Position numbers and translations under genes: made by a program. The notes under the pieces were generated by a model. The model worked only from the letters and a program-made list of their open reading frames with translations, had not been told where the DNA came from and searched no databases. 64,000 bases of DNA from Clavelina lepadiformis (taxonomy: Eukaryota; Chordata; Ascidiacea; Aplousobranchia; Clavelinidae), in the NCBI RefSeq assembly GCF_947623445.1, contig NC_135244.1, positions 4,650,001-4,714,000 of the forward strand, read 5' to 3'. This document shows, piece by piece, positions 27,010-39,174 of the stretch (within the stretch, counting starts at the first letter, position 1; every line of letters starts with the position of its first letter).

Positions 27010-27389
27010 GTTATAATATATTTAGAATTATGTCTGCAGTTTTTTCATGGATTAATATAATAATCAAACCAAAACCTGCATAAGAACAAGCCAAGCAAAA
27101 AGGTTGGCAATTTATGGCATACAATATTGAAACACCACGTACAACGATTTTGTTTGATAATTACATTGCAGTCATCACTCCTGACTGCGTATATTTACGT
27201 GTATATACATATAGCAACCCTTACGTATCTGTTTACGATTTTCGCTATGGCCAACAATATTATTTTAAATAGTTTGCAAATTTGCATAAAATTGTTAGTC
27301 ACCATTATTGCCTTTAGATACTCAGTAAATGTAGGATTTTTTAAAGACAAACTGCATCTTTTGAGTGAAGCAAAAATTTCATTTTCATC

Positions 27390-29621
27390 ATGACTGGTGT
27401 AGTGAAATTTTTGCATCGCCAGTTTGTTGTTCCATTCAGTGAAATGATGAAAACGTTTCAACATAACTATGCCCAAGATGGAGGTTATTTTCCAAGAATT
27501 CGTGGTGTACTCACTCAAATAGCAAGGTAAGCCTTTTCCGCTAATGATTATAAGTTCAATATTTTGCAAATCTATTGCCTGTGTAATAAAAATGATATCT
27601 GTAAGGCAGTAACCTTCAGAAAACTGGCAATAGGATGGTAGATTGCTACCTCATAACAGCAAAATATGGTATACCTATATTGCTTGGAATTTCTGACTGT
27701 CCTCATTGGACTATACTTATCGTAGCAGAAGAGCTTGAACTTTGGAGCTAAGCTGGATAGAGCGTTGTTTTATCATTATCAGAATTAGGGTGATCATGGT
27801 CAGGGTTTTTTCAGAAAAGACTCACAAAAACCAGTTATACTTACCACATTAACCAGAAAGGTCAGGTCGATCAAGAACACGGTGGTATAGTTACATTACC
27901 TAGCTGGCCTCATGACAGGGTCTTCCTTTAACTAAACTGGCAAATGCGGCAAAAGATGTGAACTATTTAGGGAGTTCCTAGATCTGCTGGTCACATGACC
28001 TTTTTGAGAGGACACAGTGGATTTGAAAAGAGAGAGAGAAAAGATTTTGTGACCAATCTTTCAAATTGCCAATCAAAAATTGTGTCTTCATAGTTGGTTG
28101 AAAATAGTGCTCTTTTCAAGTTGTTTTTATTTTCTAATTTTAGATTTCAAGAAATCAAATATGGTGACCATGTTGGCACTGACGAATTAGGAAACAAGTA
28201 TTATGAAAATAATCGCTTTTTCGTTGGACGAAACCGCTGGGTGGATTACAACCAGGAAACATGGGCAGACAAATGGGATTACAATGCCAGTCAAATTACT
28301 CCAGAATGGTTTGTACTTTGGTAGTAGCTTCATAAGCTTTATTTAAATATTGACTTCTCAAACTTTTAAAATTATTTCTCATTCCTGTTAATTAGAAATT
28401 TTATTTTGCAAATAATTTCGTATCTGCATACTGGTATTTGTGCAATTTGTTAGAAAACATGAGGAAGATGTTGTACATGCACAATTACCATGAAATTGTT
28501 GCAGTAACAGCACACATCATTATCGAGATATTTTTTATGAAGCCAAGTTATAAATGTACCTATTTTTCTAAGATTAGTCACCAACCCTCAACTATTTGTT
28601 ATGCAGTTAGCTTGCTTTTCCAATAAACCTTAAAAATACATAAGATTTCCGGTTTAATTTGTTGGATTTATTCTAATTTCTTGAATGCAGTATTTCTCCT
28701 AAAATAGGAAGTCTAATATGTATAAAATCATATTATTCTATTTTCTTTGAAACAGCGACGGGTAAACTATGGCTCATCGCTCGGCCCATTTGACTTTTTT
28801 CAGCTCAGCACATAAACTGATAAATTGTTAAATCTCAATTCGACGGCAGTGTCCATCAGTTTGCTATCAACTTTTTCCTAAAAGTTATTTTTAGGGTATG
28901 GAATAAATAAATAAAGTCATTTGTATGTAGCCCTGTGTGGTTTCTTTAAATAAATAAAATTCTATCAGCTTTTTTCACCTTTGATTTTATGTTTAATTTA
29001 TTATCAACAAACATGAGGGGAGAGCTTTTATTTTTTAAGAAATACCATATCAGTAATTATCTGCATGCTCTTTATGAAAATCTAAGTACATGATTTTCCT
29101 TTTGTAAGCATATTGTTTATAGGTGTATCAGGCCTGATTTGAGAGGAAAATACAGTATAAGTATGTGCATAATGTGCTAAGCATAATAGCTAGTCATGTT
29201 CAGTCACACACGCACTAATAGGTATCTCTATTTTAGCAAACACACATGTATCTGTCTGCCAATTATTTTCACATCCTTTTTGGTAGTGATATTGTATTGT
29301 TAGTTTGTAACATTGCGTTTTTTATTGAGACTGCTAGGCACAGCCATATTTCTGCCTGTTTCTCCGAATTTCACATGCTTACAAAAAAAATGTGTGGGAT
29401 TTCTTTGGAGTCACAGGAGTAGCTTTTCATTCAGCCTTGTTGTTGTTGTTTGCAGGCACCGTTGGTTGCATTACATGACTGATGATCCACCTACCAAAGT
29501 TCCCCCCAAGCAACGCCCATTTTTAATAAAGCACAAGCGAAATATGACCGGAACAAATGATTGTTACGTTCCATATTCGACCACACGTCCTAAAATCGAA
29601 TCATGGAAGCCGCCAAATTAA
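27390..29621 (+). CDS. NDUFA12: NADH:ubiquinone oxidoreductase subunit A12 (complex I B17.2)
   Basis: Three exons, 27390-27526, 28144-28308 and 29456-29621, join in phase 2 at both introns into 156 codons (155 aa; the human protein is 145). The protein has the family core: residues ~46-100 ([17 protein letters not shown], then NRWVDYN and [25 protein letters not shown]), followed by a KHKRNMTGT...[14 protein letters not shown] tail. In known animals it is an accessory subunit of mitochondrial complex I, on the matrix side, needed for assembly or stability. The first exon encodes a basic-hydrophobic N terminus ending in [10 protein letters not shown]. Donors are GTAAGC and GTTTGT; acceptors are TTTTAG and TTGCAG. 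Confidence 0.96.
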
Positions 29622-30787
29622 ACTTTCTTAGAAATTCCCCGAATTTATGTCAAGTATTTCATTAAAATATACTATTTTGTGGTCGTTAGATGCGTTTGTT
29701 TGTTTGTTACACCAAGTTACAGTTTTGCAACCATATGTTGGAACTTAGTGGGGTCTCTTTCGGTTAGATTTCTGAGAGACGTACTGAAAAACGGATTACA
29801 GGCTGTAGCATCAGGTGAGGCAAAATTCGGAGGATCTGCGGCAACTTTTTCTACAGTCAAAACTGTGTGTTATCCTTAGTAGTAATACACACAGTTAAAT
29901 TGCAAATTGGTCAGCGAATTAACGGATAAAAACTTCATTCGAACTGACTCTTAACGTGAACGTAGACTAATGAGTGATGTAACAATAATATTTATATCTA
30001 ACACAACGAAACAAATAGCAAACAAGACCCCGCATCACTCTTCTGTAAGTAGGCTACACCGAGCAAATAACACAAAACCGGGATTTTTTGGTTAACCGAC
30101 CGGGACCACGCGTTTAAACCGGGGGCTGTCTCAGGTAAAACGGAACGAATGGTAAGTCTACCAGAAGTAGACTTACTGAACTGCGGGAGTAGCCTCCTTT
30201 TAATTTTCCTGTAGTGGCCCTGCTTGCGAATTAACGAAATACCTCTCTGACCAACGATAATTAATTAATCCCACCCCATGGAGTAGTGGCACGTTGTGTA
30301 TCTGAATATTGCGGCTAAGGAATGACTATAGCGCAACGAAAGACATTACGCAATACTGTATATACATTGTTGAGCTGTTTGTGATGTACCACTGCGGCTA
30401 CCGTGGTATTATTTTATTGGAATGTAGCATGTGTGCAAGCACAGGCATAACTTGAGACATCTCAAAAGAGCGTCTGTCTGCGTCCTTGTCTAAAAGACGA
30501 ATGACTCGAAATTGGAACAGGAAATGAGGAGAAAAACACAATAATTCTTAGGCCAAATAAACGTGATGTCATGCCGCTATGAACCGGGCAGGATGGTGAA
30601 CGCTACATGACTTCTGCATTTAGATCGTCTGACTCACGTAGACCCACACACGACCCACTCTGTGAAGCATTGCGCTGATATATTCCATATGTTCAGTAAG
30701 GCTTACGTTATTTGGCAATGCTAAAGAAGCTGGACCCGTTTAGGGTTCAATGCTTATACAGCCTGTAGGCCTACATACTTTCTAGAA
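29622..30787. other. Intergenic, nothing recognised
   Basis: 3' flank of NDUFA12. Short frames only, no domain or splice structure. The stretch at 30060-30130 is unusually G/C-rich for the window. Confidence 0.45.
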
Positions 30788-31287
30788 CAGTGGTTCTCAA
30801 CCGGGGGTCCGCGGACCCCCAAGGGTCCGCGAAACGTTTTCAGGGGGTCCGTGAGAACTTCGAAATTTGCAACATAAAGTACGAGTTTTTAAAAAGTTTT
30901 TGCTGTTTATCATTGCTGTTTGAAATAGGCTTGAACATTTGCTTAATTGCCTATTGTGATGGGACAATACAAAAGCTTATTGAGATTTATCACCCGCAGG
31001 GAAGGCCTATTGTGATGCAATAGATTGCGGATTATACGAGAAGACAGCTGCATACAGTGATTTTAAGTTGCTGGAGATTGCACATAATCGCTTTCTCGGT
31101 CTCGCATAGTTTGATGTTATTTTGATTAAATAGCGCAGTTGTGCACCAACACTATTAAGTAAAACTAAGCAAAGAAACATTTAAGTGCAGTCTCAGAACC
31201 CTTAGTTTGCTTAAACTTCAGGGGTCCGCCAACTGCTTTGACAGCATCAAAAGGGGTCCGCCAAGATCAGAAGGTTGAGAACCACTG
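30788..31287. mobile_element. hAT-type MITE, 500 bp, perfect 8-bp target duplication
   Basis: The termini are CAGTGGTTCTCAACC and GGTTGAGAACCACTG, perfect inverted repeats. They are flanked by identical 8-mers TTCTAGAA at 30780-30787 and 31288-31295. Subterminal regions carry repeated 'ggggtccg' words on both sides. Perfect TSD and TIRs suggest a recent insertion. It has no transposase and is non-autonomous. Confidence 0.93.
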
Positions 31288-31450
31288 TTCTAGAAGGTTT
31301 CCAATATATTTAACTGTTGTCATTATTGAAAAATTACAACCAATTGCAAGTAAACAACTTTATAAGTAAACATTTTGCGGTCATCAATCAATGAAGGATA
31401 AACATAGAAACGACGATAAAGAATAGATTTACACATATTTCATCGAGAAG

Positions 31451-32197
31451 TCATCTAAAGTTATAAACGAAGTAACCAACAGCGGCGACGCATAAAACGC
31501 AAGATGACAAACACCGACAGGAAAAATTAAATATAACGTTGGATTTATTTGAAACGTGATCAGAAATGTTGTTATTATAATCCGCCAACTTTAGCCTTTT
31601 TGTTGTCTCTAGTTTCGGTTGCTCTTGTAGAAAATCTTGTTTGCAACCGAATAAAATGAGCAAAAATTCCCACAAGTACATGGCGATGACCTTTAAGATG
31701 TTCTCTGGTGTGATATGTTTTCTTTCCGAATCTGTTTGCCTGTTGTGCGAAGGACTTGAACAACACACAGGACCATAAAGCATTTCGTTTCTCGTGTATA
31801 GGTCGTCATGAGTGTATAGATCATCGTGCTTGGTAATACAACTAATTGTACAATCTTTCCGTCTCCCATCTTTCCTGGCCGCTGTTGCAGAAGAACATTT
31901 TCTGTAATAATCATGAGTGGTTTGGCTGGAGATTGCTCCATGAAAGATCGAACACTCAATGTCCGAGTACGCAGGATATCGCCCTTCGAAAGACTTCGAT
32001 TTTGTAGTTTGTTGTAGTATCAATCTTCTGTTGACGTTTGCTGGTGGGAGGCTTCCTGAAGAAGAGATCCGTCTCAGTGGTGACTTTAGTTTTTGCAATT
32101 GGCAAACGGTGACACAACTATCACTGTGACTCGATTTCGTACTGCTTGTGCTGCTACAGCGTTTTCGGGCCGACTGTAGCAAAAAAGACCGCATCAT
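31451..32197 (-). CDS. Intronless 248-aa protein of unknown function with a C-terminal hydrophobic segment
   Basis: A single long open frame starting at tandem ATGs (32197). Residues 1-65 are Ser/Arg/Lys-rich (CSSTSSTKSSHSDS; RRISSSGSLPP, which looks like a basophilic kinase site). In the middle there is a direct hexapeptide repeat (HDDLYTHDDLYT). Residues ~165-185 (ILKVIAMYLWEFLLILFGC) are hydrophobic, and the C terminus (~228-246; CRCLSSCVLCVAAVGYFVYN) looks like a membrane anchor with several Cys. The family is not recognised. Length and composition argue for a real gene, but no splice or conservation evidence is available. Confidence 0.5.
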   Translation of the reverse strand: MMRSFLLQSARKRCSSTSSTKSSHSDSCVTVCQLQKLKSPLRRISSSGSLPPANVNRRLILQQTTKSKSFEGRYPAYSDIECSIFHGAISSQTTHDYYRKCSSATAARKDGRRKDCTISCITKHDDLYTHDDLYTRNEMLYGPVCCSSPSHNRQTDSERKHITPENILKVIAMYLWEFLLILFGCKQDFLQEQPKLETTKRLKLADYNNNISDHVSNKSNVIFNFSCRCLSSCVLCVAAVGYFVYNFR

Positions 32198-35100
32198 GGG
32201 AAAGTTGTTCGCAGAGTAAAACCTTACTTAACGGCTTGTCAATTTACTTATCGTTATATTTTACCTGCAATGCACTATAAACGTTAATATTACTATCAGA
32301 CTATGAGAAAAATATAAAACCTCGGACAGTCCATGTAATTTATGTATCATAACTTATAACATATTTTTATTTCGGTACTACTTACAAAAAAAAGAATTTA
32401 CTGACAAAACCATTACATATATATACGTCTATATGATTCATACAGGACACACAAATTGTAATCTAAAATTAGTTTCTGTTTCCTGACTAAAAACGGTTTA
32501 AGTCTTCGCAAGAAATATTTCACTTTCTAATGCTGACTCGACCCAGTCTTGGCTATTCTACACCCTTAGCAAGCACACTTTGAATAGGCCCAATGACTCT
32601 TACATGTATCCTTTTAAATGACGTAGGCTTCACAGCAGCAATTTGCAGTTGTAGCAGGCGATCGATAGGAGTAGGCTATGCTTATTAGTACAAAAATTCC
32701 TTTTTCATAAATCGGCAAATACTGAAAAAGAATAACTTGGTAATTGTTTAAAAGCACGCAACTAACGTGAAGTCTAACTTAACTAGTCCAACTTTTCAAC
32801 TAATTTGGGAGCCAAGATAGGTTGGTAACCCACTGTAAAAGGACAAATCATAAAAAATTGATGTCCTTACGTCATTGTCTTCCTTTCGTTTCCCAACTCG
32901 ACGACGAACTGAAAATGTCAAGCACAAGCTGTAATTTAATAAATAGATTTTGTATTCGAGAAGCTCGTCACCAGTTCTCTGAATAATTTATTAACTCTGC
33001 TTTTATTCGATGTAAATTGAATTTAGGATAAGAGAAAACCTAATGTTTCTTGGCACTACACATTAACAAAATCCACTTCACTGTCTATCTTTGTGGGAAT
33101 TGGAAACTGTCTTTTGCATATGTTGTAATGTTCCTGCAGAGTCACAGATTGAACGATAGCCCAGAAGAATAATATTAGTAAAATGCGTCAACATTTTATT
33201 TATGTTACAATTTGTAGCGCACTGTAGCCTGAGGTTATACCTATCGCCAATGAAGCAAATTAACAAGACTTTTTTTGCGTGACGTCAAAATTCTTTTCCA
33301 TTGATTTTCTGCCAAGCCTATCTTGAGCTGCAAGATTTTACCGAAACTATTTATACTTTTGCTCTAAATATAAATCATAAACACAAGAAAACAACAAAAT
33401 AGAAAAACATTTAACATATACCGCAATTTCAGAGTTACAGAAAGTCAAAGAGCTTATGATGATATTAGTAAGTATAAGCTGAAAAGTTATAAGATCCTTC
33501 TGAAAATATCTGCTCAGGCTTCGTGTTTTTTGGACTATAAGTCAAAACATTTTTCAATTTAAGTTTGGTGTTAAAATACTATAAACAACTGTTCGTTGTT
33601 GGTATGTCCTACAGCAACTGTAATTTACAGAATCACCTTCTTTTATCCACTTAGTCTCAAGTAATTTCGTCACGTCATCGCGACACTTTGGTTAATGTGA
33701 TAATGTAATAATAAAATGGCCATTTTCTCGCCGCTCGATAATCTGATAAAAATAAGCAGTTACCTTGTAATTTACTGATGTAACTTATTATGGCGTGCAG
33801 ATATTAAACAATGCAATTAAGCGCAAGTTTTACATTAGTCTACCGCAACTATATTGCCATGTTTACCGTCGTACCAAAAAAAATCTTACTGTTGCTATAC
33901 ATAAAGCCATTTGCAACCGCTGCTACTAGTCATAAATGCGCAAAATTTTTTTCTATAAAATTTTAAATCGTAGCTTATTTATACAGTTTAGAGCTAGGTC
34001 TATATATAATATTTGAAGCCACGAAGCTATGTCCTGAGAAACCTGAGAAAATTTAGCATCGCTTGCGGTTTGAGGCGATTTTAATAGATGTTGTTTATTT
34101 CCCCCGTAACTGTTTTATTGCCAGTTTGTAGTTTTATTTTAACATCAGGCTTGAGATAAATTTAGAAAGTGGTCGATTTCCTCTTGCCCGTTTTAAAAAT
34201 ATATGAAACATTATGGCTAAGAGGTTAATAACCCCGTTATAAGTATGGTAGTGATTACCTACATAATCTTTGATCTTTACATGGTAAATGGAATTCACTA
34301 TAATATTTTACTTTCATCATGTCACTACTTCGTAACAACGGAGAAAATTACTTAAACTTATTAGACTACTACCACCGTAGAAAAACTACTACCGCCTATG
34401 TTATACAGTGTTTTAGATTTTGCTCCCATATTTAGTGATCTTTAGCAAGATTACTTGGTATGATTACACAAATAGTTGAATTGGAAACATTGTACGTGGT
34501 TTGAAGGTCGATGGCAATCTATTTTGTAGCTTATGCTGTGTAACCGCTACCCGCTTAGCCCACTTGGGTTTCGCTCGTTTCATGTAGTTTATTTTTAAGT
34601 ATGACGTTAAAACTCGGTTTTACGACGCAAACACATGCATAATTTGTTTGCCTATTAGCTTGTTGTTTTTCTTATCTTTTTCCGCTATAAAAAATTGTTT
34701 CCATTACGGTAGTTAAGTGTTCTTTCGCAGTGCATAAAGGTGAACTACATTTGGCCATTTTGCTAAGGAAGCCAACGTTCGCAATATTCAATGTTGGCCT
34801 ACTGCAAATACGGTTGAATATAGGTATAAATAGGTCTTACTGAAAAATTGTTCTGGGCTTTTATTAGGAAATTTGCAAACCCTTTTATGCTGTTAAACCC
34901 ACATTCAACTCTAGTCGTACATACTGTCTAAGTTATATTTTGAAGTAACAAAACATAAAAATACCTTCTCCAATGAAGTGATTCATTTAACACAACGATT
35001 TTTTTCTTATTGTTTCCGCAAATGTTCTTTACGTGCAGCACTATATCATTCATTCATGTTATTTTTCACCTTAAATGTGGAAAACGTTAAATAGTGATTA

Positions 35101-35269
35101 CGCAGATAGATGCAAACATGTAAGTAATAGCGATAATATTGACCGCAACAAAGTCAGGCAAACCTGGCTAGGCCTCGGAGGCATAAACGTACATTACGAT
35201 GGCATAAAGGAAAAGAATAAAATTTTTACCGTCAGCAGGCCACGGCTCTCAAATTACGAAACACACGAT
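32198..35269. other. Intergenic, no gene seen
   Basis: About 3 kb of AT-rich sequence with only short frames. I see no recognisable exon, repeat terminus or RNA gene. Confidence 0.4.
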
Positions 35270-35680
35270 TTAAACACAATAAAATAAAACCAAAGTCAAG
35301 GTGATAGTTTGACACGACATAAGCGCTGTGTCACCGTAAAGATGGAACCGATCTGTGTGTCCGGATGGAAGAAAAAAAACTACACAAAAATGAACTCCAT
35401 CCAAGGGACCAGCATCCCGTTCAGGTGGCCTGTGAATAGGACAAGGTAAGGATGTTTCACACAGGTCGGCTGTGGGAGGGAGTACATGATGGTCAATTAA
35501 TTCATCCATGTCCAGCTTCACGGTTTAATCAGGTTGTTCAAAGATGTATACATCGACAGTGACGTAAGTACCAGGAAGAGATAAACAGATCTGATGCTTG
35601 GTTGGATCTTGGAGCAAGTGATCTTAAACATCAATTTCCGAGTGTTGGTTGTCAAGGGAGTTTCCCCAACTAGGTGAATA
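35270..35680 (-). pseudogene. Interrupted coding-like stretch, origin unknown
   Basis: On the minus strand one frame shows coding-like composition over about 130 codons (for example GTYVTVDVYIFEQPD, DELIDHHVLPPTADLCETSL, CPIHRPPERDAGPLDG) but is interrupted. It has no obvious splice structure. It could be a dead gene copy or a fragment of a mobile element. I do not recognise the family. Confidence 0.35.
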
Positions 35681-37630
35681 ATCGACCTTCTATGTACACA
35701 ATGTGCTTATCGATTGCGTAAATGTATTTTATGAACAATAGCTTATCAATTGCTTTTATTAGCATGAAAAATTAAGGCTTTTGGCCTTACTGACAAGTTT
35801 ACATAGCTTTGTAGATTATATTTAAAATAAATTGCAAAGCTTCTCATGCAGCACATTTACAATCGCGAAAATTGTATATGTAACGTAAGGTCTAATTTTA
35901 GAGGTTATTTTGACGCTAACTTTGTTATGTTGTTAAATTTGTTAAAGCTGTCAACAGATCTTTTCTCGGCACTCCCGTGTTATCCATAATTGTGAACTAT
36001 TTGTCATCTTAAAGGAGTGCCACCTACAAGAAGTTCGCTTGGCCTGCCGAAAGGAAAAATCTGGGGCGTTTATGGCCGCGATTCGCGGATTCCATGTAGC
36101 CTAAGTAATTTATTTACTCATTAATTATTTTTTAGCCACACATTCTTGCGCTGATGGATGATTTTACTAGTTACTTTACACTTTTCTTCCGTTAATATAA
36201 ATACGTCGTTGACTTTGTTTTATTTAAAATAATATTTCCATTAAAACACCTTTGTTCGACACACTCCAGGCTACGCGTTTACAGTTCAATAAACGTTTCT
36301 CTATACATTTGTGTTGTACCTGTTAGTTGTTTGTTTCTCAACAAAGTGAGCGGCTGATGTGGATTGTTTCCAAGAAAAGTGTACTTCGTTTTTTAGAAAA
36401 GAACTTATTTAAAGATTGGTTCTGTGGGTATGGAAAGAGTAATTTATGTTTATGTCTTCTACTACAGCCTAGCTTTGAACATCACCAACAGCCGCCTGTC
36501 AATTATTACTGAACAGTAAACAGTAACAGGGTGCTGTTTGAAAACAGCAGGCTGCTATACAACAATAAGACCGGATCCTTTAATAACGATAACTCTTTAA
36601 AGAATTAATTAGCAACTAGTTGGCGTCATCAATTGCAAAATGGTAATCAAAAATAGCAGGCTGCATTTGATGACGTCACGAAAGAATTTTAACATATGCT
36701 CAGTTAAAACTGCTATTGTGGACGAGATCGAAAAAGAGTGAAAAAGTGAATTTCACTCGCAAACAAATTTCTTTTGGACATGTAACTTATCCGAGAGGTT
36801 TGATGTAAGTGTGAAGCCGCCGTTGTGTCTTTAATAACTCCGATAAATCTAACTCTTGAAGGGGCATGGTCACCTTAGCTTCACAAGCGGCTACAATACT
36901 AAGCTGGTACGATACAGAAATGTGACTCAAATCAAACCGCCGTTTATTCGGCGTTGCAAGAGTGAGTATTCTGTAGAAACTCGGGTTCTTTTATAGAATC
37001 CGCGAGTACGAAAAGCGCGCATACCGCAAACACGACATTCATTACTGTTACGTAACTAATTACAAAACAAAGGTAGCACTGGACGCCATGAATATAAACG
37101 AAATGGTATATTGTGCAGTGTGGGACATGTCGTAATATTCCATTTCCCTAAGCCGCCTGCAAACGATTTCCTATCGAATCTTTTTGGCTTGAGTTTCGTG
37201 TCGTTCTTGTGTTTCTTTCTTTATGATGTGTTTTCCTTTGCTAACTAGCGCAGCTATATATTGCAAAGTGTTACCACCAATAAGTTATAACAATTATTCT
37301 GTTAAAACGCGATTGAGAAGACGTTGTTATTTCACTGTTTCGACTCAATGGTATGTTTTATCATGTATAACCAATGAAGAATCAATATAATCAAGTTAAA
37401 CCAACGTCGGCATTTGTGCTTATTTTTGCAAAGCCAATTGGGCAGCAACTAGCGACAGCTGGATAAGATTCAAGGTCAAACTAATCGTGTAAGGCAAGCG
37501 GTCGAGCTTACATAGGCAGTTAAATTTCAAACAATTTAAACTGAAACGACTGCTAAAAATTGTCTGCAATCAAACGATAATAAATTAGCACGGACAGTAG
37601 GGTTGTCTGGTTGTGCAAAGTGTGCACTAC
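35681..37630. other. Intergenic, nothing recognised
   Basis: No supported exon. Short direct words such as aacagcaggctgc recur near 36540-36660. Confidence 0.35.
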
Positions 37631-37700
37631 CTTGTAGACTCATAATAATCAATGGACTATAAATTACAATCAACCACGTGCTGCAACTTAGTAGCTTCAT
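37631..37700 (-). other. Candidate signal-peptide first exon
   Basis: ATG at 37700 opens 23 codons with a strong signal-peptide look (MKLLSCSTWLIVIYSPLIIM). It ends CTACAAG|GTAGTG in phase 1, the usual phase for the first exon of a secreted or membrane protein. It resembles in form the receptor's first exon at 12215-12308. No convincing downstream partner exon was identified, so this is only a candidate. Confidence 0.25.
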
Positions 37701-38340
37701 GGTGCTTAGTTCAACTACAATTTGTAACACAATACCGTCGCCACTTGTTATAACGTTATATGTTGACGTTTTTGGTTATATTTATGTTTGTGTTTTAACC
37801 TAAAAATACAACAGGCAGCGTATAGTGAGATGCAAAGAATATGTTGTACCAATATTAAGTATTACGTTAAAATAAGTTTTATTGTAGCACCTTCCATCGT
37901 TATAGCACCTCTTTCCTCTGTAGAAATAACATCTTGCACGTTTTAGGCTTGCGGGTTTGCCGCTTTTTCATCTTCTTTTCGCTTCCCGCAGTAACCGCGA
38001 AAAATAAAATAAAATTCTCGCGGAATGGTATGATTCGATGTCTATGCAAGTAGTACTGTGTGCGTGGTACTGTATAGTGTATACTACATAGGGTAAATTC
38101 CCTCGTTTGATTGCAGCAGCCAGCAGTGCAGTTTGCAGAAATCGGAGAAGCGGTATGGACCTATAAAACTAGCCTAATTTCAAGGAATTTAGACGCCTAA
38201 TCGGTTGCTTATCAATTATCATGGCTTAGACTAGGTGTGCTAACCTCTTTCAAAAACCAAAATTTAAAACAATGTGACTGTTTCACTGCTGGATTGCGTT
38301 GGTAGAAACAGTCAGTTGAAAGGGTTAATGCCGATATACG

Positions 38341-38468
38341 CCAGATTGGAAAGTTTGCTGTTTTCGGGTGCGTTTGGTGAGAAATGCCCCACGCAACAAA
38401 GTGAAACAATAGCTACTATACGTGCAATTAATTTTAATCCCCGTGCACTAGGCAAACTTTCCAATGCG
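38341..38468. mobile_element. Small MITE with CCAGATTGGAAAGTTTG termini
   Basis: CCAGATTGGAAAGTTTG at the left and CAAACTTTCCAATGCGG at the right form imperfect inverted repeats. The internal end aattttaatccccgtgcact is the reverse complement of the sequence at about 62757-62780 (gtgcacgagggattaaaatt), which follows another copy of the same terminus. The flanking sequence atacg is present on both sides, a possible 5-bp target duplication. Confidence 0.6.
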
Positions 38469-39174
38469 GAATACGAGTTATGAGAAAAGACATTCTCAAA
38501 CACGAAAAATGAAAGACCATTTTCTGCTTTCCGAGTTACGATATGCAGCCTCCATTTTTGTGTGGCAAAAGTTTTTCGATTGCCTATACTTAAAACAATG
38601 TTTCGTTTTAAATTGCAAGTATTTTTGGTATTAGATTGTAAAGATTTATGCCCTGAAATAGACCCTGGTCAAGTAAAAAAGTGCACAATTGCCCGATGCA
38701 TTTGTATACTAGACCCCTGTTACCCAAATTGTGATGTCATTAGATTTTGTACTTCTCCATTAGACGTAGAATTCATTTAGATGAGCAGCCTAGATTAATA
38801 TTTGCCAGCATGCTTACATTAGTGAATTTTATACGATACTGATATCAGCAAAAATGTGTCAGTATCATCATAAACTAAGAATTTTTGGTAATATTTTGTA
38901 TTAATGACACATAGCCTAAGCATTAAGCAATATTGCCAAACTTGTATGTATATCAAGTCAATCATATACAGTTTTCAGTTGTCATGATGTGGTGGCAACA
39001 AGAGCGTTTTTTGTGGAAGTTTGTTGTTTAAAGCGTTGATACTTATACAGTACAAGCCAATAGCAGGCCTTTTGTTTATGTTTTAGCCTGTTAGTCCAGC
39101 AAGTAAAACTCACTGGAAATTATTAAACTTCACTGCAATTGTAATTTGTCACAGATCTTAATGTTTCTGTTAAC

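Noticed and set aside
38212-38503. Three overlapping frames on both strands
   Set aside because: They run across the small inverted-repeat MITE; palindromic ends keep both strands open.
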